From Planctomycetota bacterium (GTDB lineage Bacteria > Planctomycetota > UBA1135 > JADKAF01): a stretch of DNA of 38,054 bases. Each line of letters begins with the position of its first letter. Position 1 is the first letter of the stretch. Both the position numbers and the translations under genes were made by a program. The notes under the pieces are model-generated. The model was not told the origin of the DNA. It did not search any database and saw nothing but the letters and a program-made list of their open reading frames with translations. The stretch lies in contig JAEUHW010000369.1 in NCBI GenBank assembly GCA_016793245.1, positions 1-38,054 of the forward strand, given 5' to 3'. Of this stretch, positions 1 to 7,854 are shown piece by piece.

Positions 1-134
1 TCCTCCACCGCGGCGGCCGTTGGCACGACCAGCTCGGCGCTGCAGCTCTTGCAAGCGAAGCGCCGGCCGGGCTGCAGCTTCGAGACGTCGTACGACTTGC
101 CGCAACCCTCACACTTGACGACCACTTTCTCCAC
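1..134 (-). CDS. Zinc-ribbon protein, N-terminal part only (cut by window edge)
   Basis: On the minus strand an open frame runs off the left edge and shows 44 codons. The residues include two Cys-x2-Cys pairs, CEGC near residue 8 and CKSC near residue 28, separated by a basic stretch (SKLQPGRRFA). That spacing is typical of a small zinc-ribbon or zinc-finger domain, often found at the N-terminus of longer planctomycete proteins. I chose the GTG at 134-132 because a GGAG lies nine bases upstream; the frame stays open further upstream, so a longer protein is possible. After the ribbon comes an Ala/Val/Pro-rich stretch that may be a linker. The rest of the protein, and therefore its role, lies outside the window. 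It is divergent from the secreted protein at 329. Confidence 0.55.
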   Translation of the reverse strand, partial: MEKVVVKCEGCGKSYDVSKLQPGRRFACKSCSAELVVPTAAAVE

Positions 135-328
135 GGCGGGATGCTCCGACGGCGCGCTGGGAACGGGAGGAACTTGGGGCGGACATCCTATGCCCCGGAG
201 AGAAGCCCATCCAAGCGGCATCGTCGCCGTCCGACTTCCCTCGAGGCGGAACGCGACGGAACCTCCGCTCGATCGCGTCCGTCAGAGCGCGGCCGTCCCC
301 TGGCGCCGACCCCATTTCGGAGCCGCCC

Positions 329-1582
329 ATGTTCCATCGATCGATCGTCTACCAGGCGCTCTTCGTCAGCGCTCTCGCCGCCTTTGCCCATCCTGCCGCC
401 GGGCAGATCGATATCACGCAGCATCAGCCCTCGATCCGTTTCTCCACCAGCCGCGGCATCGCCGGCACCAGCGATGGCTGGGCGCACAACGGCTACAAGT
501 TCGACCGCCAGGGCGGCGGCATCGGCGACGGGATCTACGGCTGGTCGACGCAGATCCAGGATCAGAACTGCGCCACCCAGGATCCCCTGCAGTTCGCGCT
601 CTTCGGCGGCGGCGCGGATCGGACGACGGGTCTCCCGGGGCTCCCGCCGGGCACGCCCGATAGCTGGCCGGACCTCTCCGCCCAGCTCGCCGCGACGGCC
701 CTCTTCGTCGCTCCCGTCGGCGGGCCTTCCGCCTGCGGCTACGTCTTCACCACGACCTTGCCCAACCCGCTCGACACCTCCGCGCTGGGCGACATCTTCA
801 CCTCGGTGTTCCTCGCGTCGAACGTCGGCTGGGTCGCCGACGGCGTCTCCTCACCGATCTCGATCGTCCAAGCAGCCGCGGGCGCCGTCGGACGGGAGTA
901 CCCGATCATCTCGGCAGACGCCCAGACGAACGCGGAGATGAACAGCGAGTTCGGCATCTGCTGGACGGGGGAGGGTCCCGCTGCCAATCCTCCGGGTGGC
1001 GTTCTCACTCCCGGCTCGAAGCGCTACTGGCTGAATCGCCTGCGCTATCTCCACACCTCGCGCGCCGGCGTACTCGACACGACGGGTGGCTATGGGCCGA
1101 TCTTCGGCGCCATCGGCCCGCAGAACTTCGGCATGGCCGGCAGCTACCCCGACGCGATCAACATCACGGGACAACCGGCCGCCCAACCCCGTCGCGACGA
1201 GCTGATCTGGGCCGATCAACACGCGAACGACTTCGCGCTCGGCACGGGCTTCGGCCAAGTGCTGCTCGCCACGCGCGCGCTGCGCAATCTCCCCGCCTTC
1301 GGCGCCCCGCTCCCGCTGCCCGGCATCGGCTTGCTGGAGCTCGATCCTACCGATCCTCTCTTCAACGTCGGCGCGATCGTCCCGGGGCTCCGCGCGAACA
1401 TCACCGTGTCGAACGCGCAGCAGATCTACACCCCAGCGATCCCGATGGCGCAAGCGCCGGGCGGCGTCGGCTTCTTCCTGCACGCGAACCAGGTCGACCT
1501 GCTCGCGCAGGTCGTGCGCGTCGATCTCGCGACGGGCACGGCGTCCCTCGGCTCACTCGATTCGCATTCGTTCCGCCGCTGA
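329..1582 (+). CDS. Secreted planctomycete-type hypothetical protein
   Basis: This 417-residue protein has a clear Sec signal peptide (MFHRS start, hydrophobic ALFVSALAAFA core, cleavage near AAGQ at residue 26). ATG 329 is supported by CGGAG six bases upstream. The mature part is rich in Gly, Pro and Ala with few charges and has no catalytic motif that I recognise. The tail contains a phrase like LPLPGIGLLELDPTDPLF, followed by FFLHANQVDLLAQVV. It resembles the C-terminal beta-rich module seen in many planctomycete exported proteins and in the proteins at 34038 and 25839 here. The last 30 bases overlap the end of the convergent gene at 1553. Function is unknown; surface or extracellular location is inferred from the signal peptide. 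Confidence 0.8.
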   Translation: MFHRSIVYQALFVSALAAFAHPAAGQIDITQHQPSIRFSTSRGIAGTSDGWAHNGYKFDRQGGGIGDGIYGWSTQIQDQNCATQDPLQFALFGGGADRTTGLPGLPPGTPDSWPDLSAQLAATALFVAPVGGPSACGYVFTTTLPNPLDTSALGDIFTSVFLASNVGWVADGVSSPISIVQAAAGAVGREYPIISADAQTNAEMNSEFGICWTGEGPAANPPGGVLTPGSKRYWLNRLRYLHTSRAGVLDTTGGYGPIFGAIGPQNFGMAGSYPDAINITGQPAAQPRRDELIWADQHANDFALGTGFGQVLLATRALRNLPAFGAPLPLPGIGLLELDPTDPLFNVGAIVPGLRANITVSNAQQIYTPAIPMAQAPGGVGFFLHANQVDLLAQVVRVDLATGTASLGSLDSHSFRR

Positions 1583-3442
1583 ACGCCGAAGCGCCCACGC
1601 GAGTCCGATCGCCGCGGTGACGAAGAGCGCCGCGGCGATCGCGCCCACGAGCCCGAGCGGGAACCCCGCGAAGCGCGCGGCGAACGCGAGCGGCCAGAGG
1701 TTCGCGAAGCCGCGCATCTCGAGTCCGCTCGGGGCGAGCGAGAGATCGTCGGGCGCGAGCGTCGCGGGCGGTGTCCATCGCGCGCGCTCATCGCCCTCGA
1801 GCGCGAGCGGCGCCTCGAGCGGGGAAGCGATCCACGCGAAGTGCAGGCGCTCGCGCGCATTCGGCATGGGCTTGATCAGGCGATGCCAGGCGATCTGCGC
1901 GAAGAGCCGCGGCGGGAAGAACGCCGGATGGAGCTGCGCGAAGTACTGGCGCTGCTCGTTGTCGAAGGCGTGCTCCGCTCGACGCATGGCCTCCGCGCGC
2001 AGCGCCGGATCGAGCGCCGCGAAGGTCGCGGCATCGACGCCTTGTCCCGCGGCGTAGAGCTCGACGTAGCTCGACGGCATCGGCACCTCGCGCTGCGCGA
2101 CCGCGCTCGCGAGCTCGTGCGCCGTGCGATACGAGACGATCCACGCGGGGAGCTGCACGGCAGCACCGGCGAAGAGCAGGCAGGCGATCAGCGCCTTCCG
2201 CGCGCCGCCGCGTTGCCACGCTTCGCCCGCGGGCCGCGCGAGCGCCATCGCGAGCAGCGGCAGCGCCGGTGTGAGATAGCGCGGCCCGTAGAAGGGCCCG
2301 CCGTGCCAACCCGAGGAGAAGATCGGCCACGCGAAGAAGAGCGCGGCCGCCATCACGAGCAACGTGCGCTCGAGGCGTTGCCCGCGCGGCTTCCACCACA
2401 GCGGGAGCAGGAGCAGCGGCGGCGCGAAGAGCAGGGCACCCTTCCCCGGCGAGATCCAGAGGAAGAGCTCGTTCAGCGCGAGCAGCAGCGGATCCTTGAT
2501 CAGGAATCCCTCGTGCTCGATCGCCTCCCCGTGGCCGAACTGACGCACGTCGCCGAAGCGATGCCAGTTCCAGAAGAGCATCGCGGCGGCGATGAGCAGT
2601 GCTCCCGCCGCGAAGCAGACGAGCTCGCGCAACGGGCGTCCGCTCGCGCGACGACGATAGGCCGCGAGCAGCGCGAGCGACGAGAGCGCGATCACGGCGA
2701 AGGCCTCCGTCGGCCGCGTCCAGACACAGAGCCCGAGCACGAGCCCGAGCACGAAGAGGCCCGGCAGCGAGAGCGCGCGCGCCGGCCCCTGCGAGCCCGA
2801 CTGCACGTAGCGCAGCAAGCCGTAAGCGCCGAGGGAGAGGAGCCCCGCGGTCTGCAGCGCGTTCAGCGCGGAGCGCGTCGCGGGACCGAACCAGGTGCAG
2901 AAGATCAACGCCAGCGCCGCCACCAAAGCCGCGCCGCGTGAGGCCCCGAGCACGCGCGCGGAGAGGAACACGCACACCGCCGCGAGCGCGCCGAAGCAGG
3001 CGCTCGAGAGCGTGAACGCGAGGCGCGGGAAGAGCTCGCGCGGCGCAGCCTCGGTCACCCAGCGCGAGGAATCGCTCGCGGCGTACTCGCGTTCGAGCTC
3101 CGGCCACAGCGCCTCGCCGATCTTGCCCACGAGATAGAACGGCACGCCGACCAGCGCGCGCCCCGGACCGTGCCACGAGTAGAACTTGCCGTTGCGGCCG
3201 AAGTTCCCCGACGCGCGCCGCGCGAGGATCTCCGCGCCCGCGGGGTTGTCGTCGTGGATCGCGCCGTCGCGATGAACGACGAAGCCGCGCGCGGTCTGGA
3301 AGTCCATCTCCGCGTCGAGGCTCTCGACGTGCCCGAAGGAGACGAAGCCCAGCGCCGCGCAGAGCAGGAGGCCGAGGAAGGCTGCGATCCGCCGATCGAG
3401 GCGATCGGGCAGCGCGGCGAAGGCAGGGGGACTCGGGTTCAC
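1553..3442 (-). CDS. Polytopic membrane protein, GT-C/GT39-like glycosyltransferase candidate
   Basis: About 629 residues with roughly ten to twelve hydrophobic segments, starting with AAFLGLLLCAALGFV. The first periplasmic loop holds acidic residues (ESLDAEMDFQTARG) where GT-C glycosyltransferases keep their catalytic Asp/Glu. A late loop reads W-HGGPFYGPRYLTPALPLL, a pattern common in bacterial 'glycosyltransferase family 39' membrane proteins, and the same two landmarks occur in the paralog at 6595. Such enzymes usually transfer sugar from a polyprenyl-phosphate donor on the outer face of the membrane; the substrate cannot be told. I chose GTG 3442 over the upstream ATG at 3505 because it forms a GTGA overlap with the stop of the sulfatase-like gene, indicating translational coupling. 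The soluble C-terminal 150 residues contain few motifs. The gene's tail overlaps the convergent gene 329-1582 by 30 bp. Confidence 0.72.
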   Translation of the reverse strand: MNPSPPAFAALPDRLDRRIAAFLGLLLCAALGFVSFGHVESLDAEMDFQTARGFVVHRDGAIHDDNPAGAEILARRASGNFGRNGKFYSWHGPGRALVGVPFYLVGKIGEALWPELEREYAASDSSRWVTEAAPRELFPRLAFTLSSACFGALAAVCVFLSARVLGASRGAALVAALALIFCTWFGPATRSALNALQTAGLLSLGAYGLLRYVQSGSQGPARALSLPGLFVLGLVLGLCVWTRPTEAFAVIALSSLALLAAYRRRASGRPLRELVCFAAGALLIAAAMLFWNWHRFGDVRQFGHGEAIEHEGFLIKDPLLLALNELFLWISPGKGALLFAPPLLLLPLWWKPRGQRLERTLLVMAAALFFAWPIFSSGWHGGPFYGPRYLTPALPLLAMALARPAGEAWQRGGARKALIACLLFAGAAVQLPAWIVSYRTAHELASAVAQREVPMPSSYVELYAAGQGVDAATFAALDPALRAEAMRRAEHAFDNEQRQYFAQLHPAFFPPRLFAQIAWHRLIKPMPNARERLHFAWIASPLEAPLALEGDERARWTPPATLAPDDLSLAPSGLEMRGFANLWPLAFAARFAGFPLGLVGAIAAALFVTAAIGLAWALRRSAAERMRIE

Positions 3443-4740
3443 GCGTCGAGGTGGGCTCGGAGCTCGGAGACCAGAGCCGGATGTACGGCAGCGGAAGAGC
3501 TGCATCGACCGGCGGCATCCCAGAGATCGTACAGCTCGACCTCGCGATGAAAGGCCGCCGAGTCTCCTTCGGGCGGGAGGATCAGGCGATAGCGGTGATC
3601 GCGAAGCGTGCGCGCTCCATCGGCACTGCGCCCCTCGATGCGCCGCGCAGGATCGCGCGCGGCCCAGAGGTCGAGGCCCTGCAAGCCCTGCGGCGCGGCG
3701 AGATCGACGGCTCGCAGCACGGTCGGATAGAGATCGGCGGCTTCGACGAGGTCGGTGCGGAGCTCGCCCGCCGGCACGCGCGGCCCGCGGAGGAGGAACG
3801 GGACGTGCAGCGCGTCCTCGCGAGCCGAGAGACGCGAGCCGAGGTACGCATCGCGGCGCCCGAGCTCGCAGCCGCGGTCGCCGACCACGGCCAGCAGCGC
3901 GTCGGGCAAGATCGAACGCCGCGCGCTGAGCGCCCAGAGCACCGCGCGCAAGCAGTCATGGAGATGGAGCAAACGCGCGTCGTAGCTCGCCGTGAGCGTC
4001 CGCTCCTCCAGCGCATCGTAGGGCGTGCGCGCCGCGAAGCGCGCCTCCTGAGCGGCCCAGTCCAGCGCCACCTTCGCGCGTTCGCCGGCAGGCAAGAGCT
4101 CCTCGAGATAGGGCGCGAGCTCCGGGGTCAGGAGGTCGGTGGCACCGCCCGGGAGATCGAGGTGCACCCAGAGGAAGAGCCCGCGAGTCCCGACCTGCGC
4201 GGCTTCGGCATCGACGCGCGCGACGACATCGTGCGGCGAGGTCACGTGCACGCTCGTATCGAAGCCCTCCAGCAACGGGCTCCTGGGATCGAAGGGCAAC
4301 CCCGAGGTCACGGCGACGGTACGCCAGCCGTGTTCGCGCAAGAGCGCCGCGAGCGAGCGCTCGCACTCGACGAGACGCCCGCCCCGCCAACAGGCGCCGC
4401 GGAGCCAACCCGCCATCCCGACCTCGAAGCTGCTCTCCGGTACGTACGCGCGGAGGAACGCCGCGCCCTGCTCGCGCACGACGTCGAGCGTGTGATCGAG
4501 CGCCCCGGCGCGCTGCACCGCGCCTTCGCGATGTCCCGTCGTGTTGCGCACGTAGCCGGTGAACGCGAGGTGATCGGCGCGGAAGCGCCCGAGGCTCACC
4601 AGCACGACGTGGCGCGCGAACTCGCGCGGCAGCTCGCGCGGCCCTTCGCGCCGCGCACAGCTCGCGCCGAGCAGCAGCGCGAGCAGAGCCGCGAGCAACC
4701 TCGCACTCCCTCTCGTTCCACGTCGGAGGTCTCGACTCAT
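3439..4740 (-). CDS. Sulfatase-like lipoprotein with degenerate active site
   Basis: The 433-residue protein starts at ATG 4740, overlapping the cutA stop as ATGA. The N-terminus is a lipoprotein signal (LLALLLGASC lipobox, Cys near residue 27). The body follows the alkaline-phosphatase/sulfatase fold pattern: HVVLVSLGRFRADHL near the start, HVPFLLRGPRVPAGE in the second half, and LRDHRYRLI near the C-terminus. Key residues are changed. The usual D-T after the first strand is G-R. The nucleophile region, usually C/S/T-x-P-S-R/H, reads SSFEVGMAGW. The D-H-G-E metal motif reads GDRGCELG. I infer a catalytically inactive relative, perhaps a binding or scaffolding lipoprotein. A longer frame opens upstream at 4902, but it overlaps cutA and lacks a signal peptide, so I rejected that start. 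Coupled downstream to the GT-C-like membrane protein. Confidence 0.75.
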   Translation of the reverse strand: MSRDLRRGTRGSARLLAALLALLLGASCARREGPRELPREFARHVVLVSLGRFRADHLAFTGYVRNTTGHREGAVQRAGALDHTLDVVREQGAAFLRAYVPESSFEVGMAGWLRGACWRGGRLVECERSLAALLREHGWRTVAVTSGLPFDPRSPLLEGFDTSVHVTSPHDVVARVDAEAAQVGTRGLFLWVHLDLPGGATDLLTPELAPYLEELLPAGERAKVALDWAAQEARFAARTPYDALEERTLTASYDARLLHLHDCLRAVLWALSARRSILPDALLAVVGDRGCELGRRDAYLGSRLSAREDALHVPFLLRGPRVPAGELRTDLVEAADLYPTVLRAVDLAAPQGLQGLDLWAARDPARRIEGRSADGARTLRDHRYRLILPPEGDSAAFHREVELYDLWDAAGRCSSSAAVHPALVSELRAHLDA

Positions 4741-5081
4741 CCCTCGCCACGCGTCTCGGCCGCGACCCACTGCAAGTACGCCGGCAGGCCCGCGCGCACC
4801 GGCACGGCGAGGATCTCGGGGACGGCGTAGGGATGCAGGCCCCGCAAGCGCTCCGCCAGCGCGGCGAAGCGAGCGGCCGTGGTCTTCGCGACGAGCAGGC
4901 ACTCGGGATCGTCGTGCACGCGCCCTTCCCAGCGATAGACCGAGCGAACGCCTTCGATGCGTTGCACGCAGGCCGCGAGGCGCTCCTCGACGAGGTGACG
5001 GGCGAGCGCCGCCGCCGCGTCGAGCGGCGCCGTGCAGAAGACCATCCAGACTTCGTCCGGGTCCGAGCTCTCGAGCGTCAT
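4737..5081 (-). CDS. cutA: CutA1 divalent-cation tolerance protein
   Basis: A 114-residue CutA1 homolog of normal family length. Recognisable family phrases are FCTAPLDAAAALARHLVEE, LAACVQRI, VYRWEGRV and LHPYAVPEILAVPV, spread from residue 14 to 105. CutA forms a very stable cytoplasmic trimer of ferredoxin-like folds; it has been linked to copper tolerance, but its true role remains unsettled. I start at ATG 5081 because GGAAAG sits just upstream and because the family starts close to here. The frame remains open to 5327, but that extension is a basic shadow sequence. It is the first gene of the operon cutA, sulfatase-like lipoprotein, GT-C membrane protein, with an ATGA overlap to the second gene. 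It is divergent from proline dehydrogenase at 5263. Confidence 0.93.
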   Translation of the reverse strand: MTLESSDPDEVWMVFCTAPLDAAAALARHLVEERLAACVQRIEGVRSVYRWEGRVHDDPECLLVAKTTAARFAALAERLRGLHPYAVPEILAVPVRAGLPAYLQWVAAETRGEG

Positions 5082-5262
5082 GCGTCTTTCCAGCGGGCAG
5101 ATCGTCGCACCGAGGGGGCCCGATCCCTCCGGATTCTCACCGCGCCGCGAGCCCGTTGGAAGCCCGCGCGTGCGCCGTCTGGAGTCGCTTCGCGCGCCGG
5201 AGTATCGTGCTCCGCGGTTCCGCCGGCATCTCCCCTCTCGCGCCTCCATCGGGCGCGCCTCC

Positions 5263-6192
5263 ATGGGCCTCTTCCACTCGTTCGTCGTCCGCTCGCTCCA
5301 CGCCATCCCGAAGCCGATCCTGCGCAAGCTCTCGGATCGCTACATCGCCGGCGACACGCTCGAGGAAGCGGTTCGCAAGGCACAAGCGCTGCAGGCGAAG
5401 GGCTTCTCCAGCATCCTCGACGTGCTCGGCGAGGACACCGAGACGCAGGAGGAGGCCCTCGGCGCGGTCGACGACTACAAGCGCGCGGTGGCCGCCGCGA
5501 GCCAACACGGCTTGAAGACCTACGTTTCGATCAAGCCGACGCAATTCGGTCTGCGGCGCAGCGCGGCCGACACGGAGAAGAACTACCGCGCGGTGCTCGA
5601 CGTCGCGCGCGACGCGAAGATCTTCACGCGCGTCGAGATGGAGGATCACACCACGACCGACGGCACGATCGCGCTCTTCGACGCGCTGCGCCGCGACTAC
5701 GCCGACGTCGGCATCGTGATCCAGGCCTACCTGCGCCGCACGCTGCAGGACCTCCGTCGCCTCGTCGCACAGCCGGGCAAGGGCCGCCTCAACGTGCGCC
5801 TCTGCAAGGGCATCTACGTCGAGCCGCACACCCTCGCGTGGAAGGACCCCTATCTCATCAACGAGAACTACCGCCGCGGCCTGGAGATCCTGCTCGGCGG
5901 CGGCGCCTTCGTCAGCGTCGCGACGCACGACGAGCGCATCGTCTTCGATACCCTCGAGATCGTGGACCGGCTCGGGCTCGCGAAGCAGGACTTCGAGTTC
6001 GCGATGCTGCTCGGCGTGATGGAGCCGCTCCGCGACGTGCTGCTCGCGCAGGGCTATCCGGTCCGCGTGTACGTCCCTTACGGTCCGCAGTGGCGCCCCT
6101 ACTCCTTGCGCCGCTTGCGCCGCAACCCCGCTCTGCTCGGCGCCGTGATCCGCGCCTCGCTGGGCCTGAAGCCCAAGGTGCACCACCGATGA
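5263..6192 (+). CDS. Proline dehydrogenase (monofunctional PRODH)
   Basis: A 309-residue FAD-dependent enzyme that oxidises L-proline to delta1-pyrroline-5-carboxylate in the first step of proline catabolism. The length fits the stand-alone bacterial PRODH family rather than bifunctional PutA. Visible landmarks are KTYVSIKPTQFG (strand with substrate-side Lys), VRLCKGIYVEP (family VRLVKGAYLEP), and the C-terminal YVPYGPQWRPYSLRRLRRNP, whose arginine pair normally binds the proline carboxylate. ATG 5263 matches the usual family N-terminus (helical, no signal peptide); longer in-frame starts back to 5032 overlap cutA and are not conserved-looking. The stop overlaps the next gene as ATGA. No P5C dehydrogenase is present in the window, so the second step must be encoded elsewhere. 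Confidence 0.92.
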   Translation: MGLFHSFVVRSLHAIPKPILRKLSDRYIAGDTLEEAVRKAQALQAKGFSSILDVLGEDTETQEEALGAVDDYKRAVAAASQHGLKTYVSIKPTQFGLRRSAADTEKNYRAVLDVARDAKIFTRVEMEDHTTTDGTIALFDALRRDYADVGIVIQAYLRRTLQDLRRLVAQPGKGRLNVRLCKGIYVEPHTLAWKDPYLINENYRRGLEILLGGGAFVSVATHDERIVFDTLEIVDRLGLAKQDFEFAMLLGVMEPLRDVLLAQGYPVRVYVPYGPQWRPYSLRRLRRNPALLGAVIRASLGLKPKVHHR

Positions 6193-6584
6193 AGCGCACG
6201 ATCCTTCCCCTCGCGCTCGCCTCCCTCGCGACGCTGGTGGCCGCCTGCAGCGGCGACGAGAAGCAGCCCGCGAACACGCCTGCCAAGCCGAGCGGCATGG
6301 CAGCGCGCTCCTCCGAGCCCAAGCCCGAGGCGAAGGCGCTGACGAACGAGATCGCGACGCCGGCGGTGCATCGCGCGATCTGCGGACATGCGCTGCCCGA
6401 GGTCGGCCACTGCGGGAACTTCGTCGAGATCGAAGGCCAGTGGGTCGAGGTCCTCTGGCCCGAGCTCGGCGTGATGGAGTGGTGCCGTCAGGGCAAGAAG
6501 GGCGCCGAGGTCGAGATCACCGGGGCGATGAAGGACGGCAAGTTCGTCGCGACCGCGCTGAAGACGCTGCCGGCGAAGCAGTAG
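6189..6584 (+). CDS. Small Cys-containing lipoprotein of unknown function
   Basis: The 131-residue protein starts with MKRTILPLALASLATLVAAC, a lipoprotein signal with the lipobox Cys at residue 20. An Ala/Pro/Lys-rich linker follows, and then a compact domain containing three Cys residues and phrases such as RAICGHALPEVGHCGNF, EIEGQWVEVLWP and GVMEWCRQGKKG. The end, VEITGAMKDGKFVATALKTL, looks like a small beta-barrel or OB-type strand pattern. The arrangement vaguely recalls short Cys-rich domains such as DUF6370, but I cannot confirm that. Its ATG 6189 overlaps the proline dehydrogenase stop (ATGA), so the two are translationally coupled. It converges on the gene at 6595 with ten bases between the stops. 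Confidence 0.78.
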   Translation: MKRTILPLALASLATLVAACSGDEKQPANTPAKPSGMAARSSEPKPEAKALTNEIATPAVHRAICGHALPEVGHCGNFVEIEGQWVEVLWPELGVMEWCRQGKKGAEVEITGAMKDGKFVATALKTLPAKQ

Positions 6585-6594
6585 ACGTCGGGAA

Positions 6595-7854
6595 TCAGCG
6601 CCCCGCGCCCGGCAGGGAGAACTCGCCGCGCGCACGCGCTTCGGGCGACACGACCTCCATCCGATAGATCATGAACACGCTCCAGCAGGCCCCGAGCGCG
6701 ATCAGCGCCAGCGCTGCGAGGCGCGCCTTCGGCGCCCGGCGCGCACAGAGCAGCGCGAGCCCCGCGGCGACGAGCGGATAGAAGGTGGAGTAGGCGCGCC
6801 CGCCATAGGTGTCGCCCCACCACCAACACCACCAGCACGAGCCCCAATAGGCCAGCGCGAGGGCCGCGAGCCAGACGCTCCAGAGCTCACGGAAGCGCGA
6901 CAGGGCCGCGAGCAATCCCAGCGCCCAGAGCGGCGCCCAGACGAAGAGACCCGCGCGCGCGGAGAAGAAGTTCCCCCAGAGCTCCGGGCTCGCGAAGTCG
7001 AAGCTCTCGCCGCGATAGGAGTGCAGGACGAACGACCCGAAGATCGTTCGCCACGCCAGCAGTTGCGGCAGGAACGCCAGCGCGGCTCCGAGCGCGAGGA
7101 AGACCATCGGCCGCAGACCGAGGTTCCGACGCGGCACGCAGAGCGGGAGCAGCGCAAGCGCATGGACCAAGTTGGTGAGGCGCGTCGCGCAAGCGAAGCC
7201 CAAGAGCGCTCCGCAGCCGAGCGCGCGAGAGACCGAGATCGAGGTGCCTTTCGCGAGCTCGGCGGTCGCGGCGAGCCACGCCGAGACCAGGAACGCCGAA
7301 GGCACGTGCGCCATGTAGGGATCGCCGACCGTGTGGAAGAAGAGCGGACCGCCGAGGAGCGCCCCGCTCGCTCCGAGGAGAGCGTGAGCTCCGGAGAGCT
7401 GCAGCACTCGCATGGCGAATCGGCGCGCGCAGGCCACCGCGAGCAGCGCATAGAAGAGCGCGCCGAAGTGCCAGGCGAGATAGGCCGGCGTCTCGTAGCC
7501 GGGAGCGACACCGTCCTCGCGACCGAGCGCGGAAGCGATGCCGACGCCCGCGGCGAGGAACGGGAGCTGGAGGAGCGGCGCGCCGATCGGGTACTTGCAC
7601 GCGACGAGCCCCGTCGCGGTCGGCTCGTCCCAGCGCGCCTCCGTCGACGTGTGCACGTTCTCGGGCCGCGGCGTCAGCGAGCCGAGCTCGTTCCGCAGAT
7701 CGAGGTCGCCGTCGATCAGCAGGGAGCGCGCTTGCGCGTAGTAGTACTGATCGTCGGTGCCGCGGGGTGCCAGCCCGTGGAAGCGCGCCAGCAGCGCCGC
7801 CGAGCACACGAGCCCCGCGACGAGCAACGCCCAGAGGCCGCGTTCGAAGTTCAA
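6595..7854 (-). CDS. Polytopic membrane protein, GT-C-like, paralog of 1553-3442
   Basis: About 419 residues and nine to ten hydrophobic segments. The first loop has an acidic pair in RGTDDQYYYAQARSLL, then DGDLDLRNEL, as in GT-C enzymes where an Asp/Glu here is catalytic. A late loop, WWWGDTYGGRAYSTFYPLVAAG, parallels WHGGPFYGPRYLTPALPLL in the protein at 1553. I place the start at TTG 7854 because it forms a TTGA overlap with the upstream synthetase stop, has a G-rich stretch just upstream, and leads straight into the first membrane segment. The in-frame extension to 9705 is only antisense-frame coding over the synthetase. Context with an acyl-ACP synthetase and a TPR lipoprotein suggests envelope lipid or glycan work, which is inference. 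Confidence 0.7.
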   Translation of the reverse strand: MNFERGLWALLVAGLVCSAALLARFHGLAPRGTDDQYYYAQARSLLIDGDLDLRNELGSLTPRPENVHTSTEARWDEPTATGLVACKYPIGAPLLQLPFLAAGVGIASALGREDGVAPGYETPAYLAWHFGALFYALLAVACARRFAMRVLQLSGAHALLGASGALLGGPLFFHTVGDPYMAHVPSAFLVSAWLAATAELAKGTSISVSRALGCGALLGFACATRLTNLVHALALLPLCVPRRNLGLRPMVFLALGAALAFLPQLLAWRTIFGSFVLHSYRGESFDFASPELWGNFFSARAGLFVWAPLWALGLLAALSRFRELWSVWLAALALAYWGSCWWCWWWGDTYGGRAYSTFYPLVAAGLALLCARRAPKARLAALALIALGACWSVFMIYRMEVVSPEARARGEFSLPGAGR

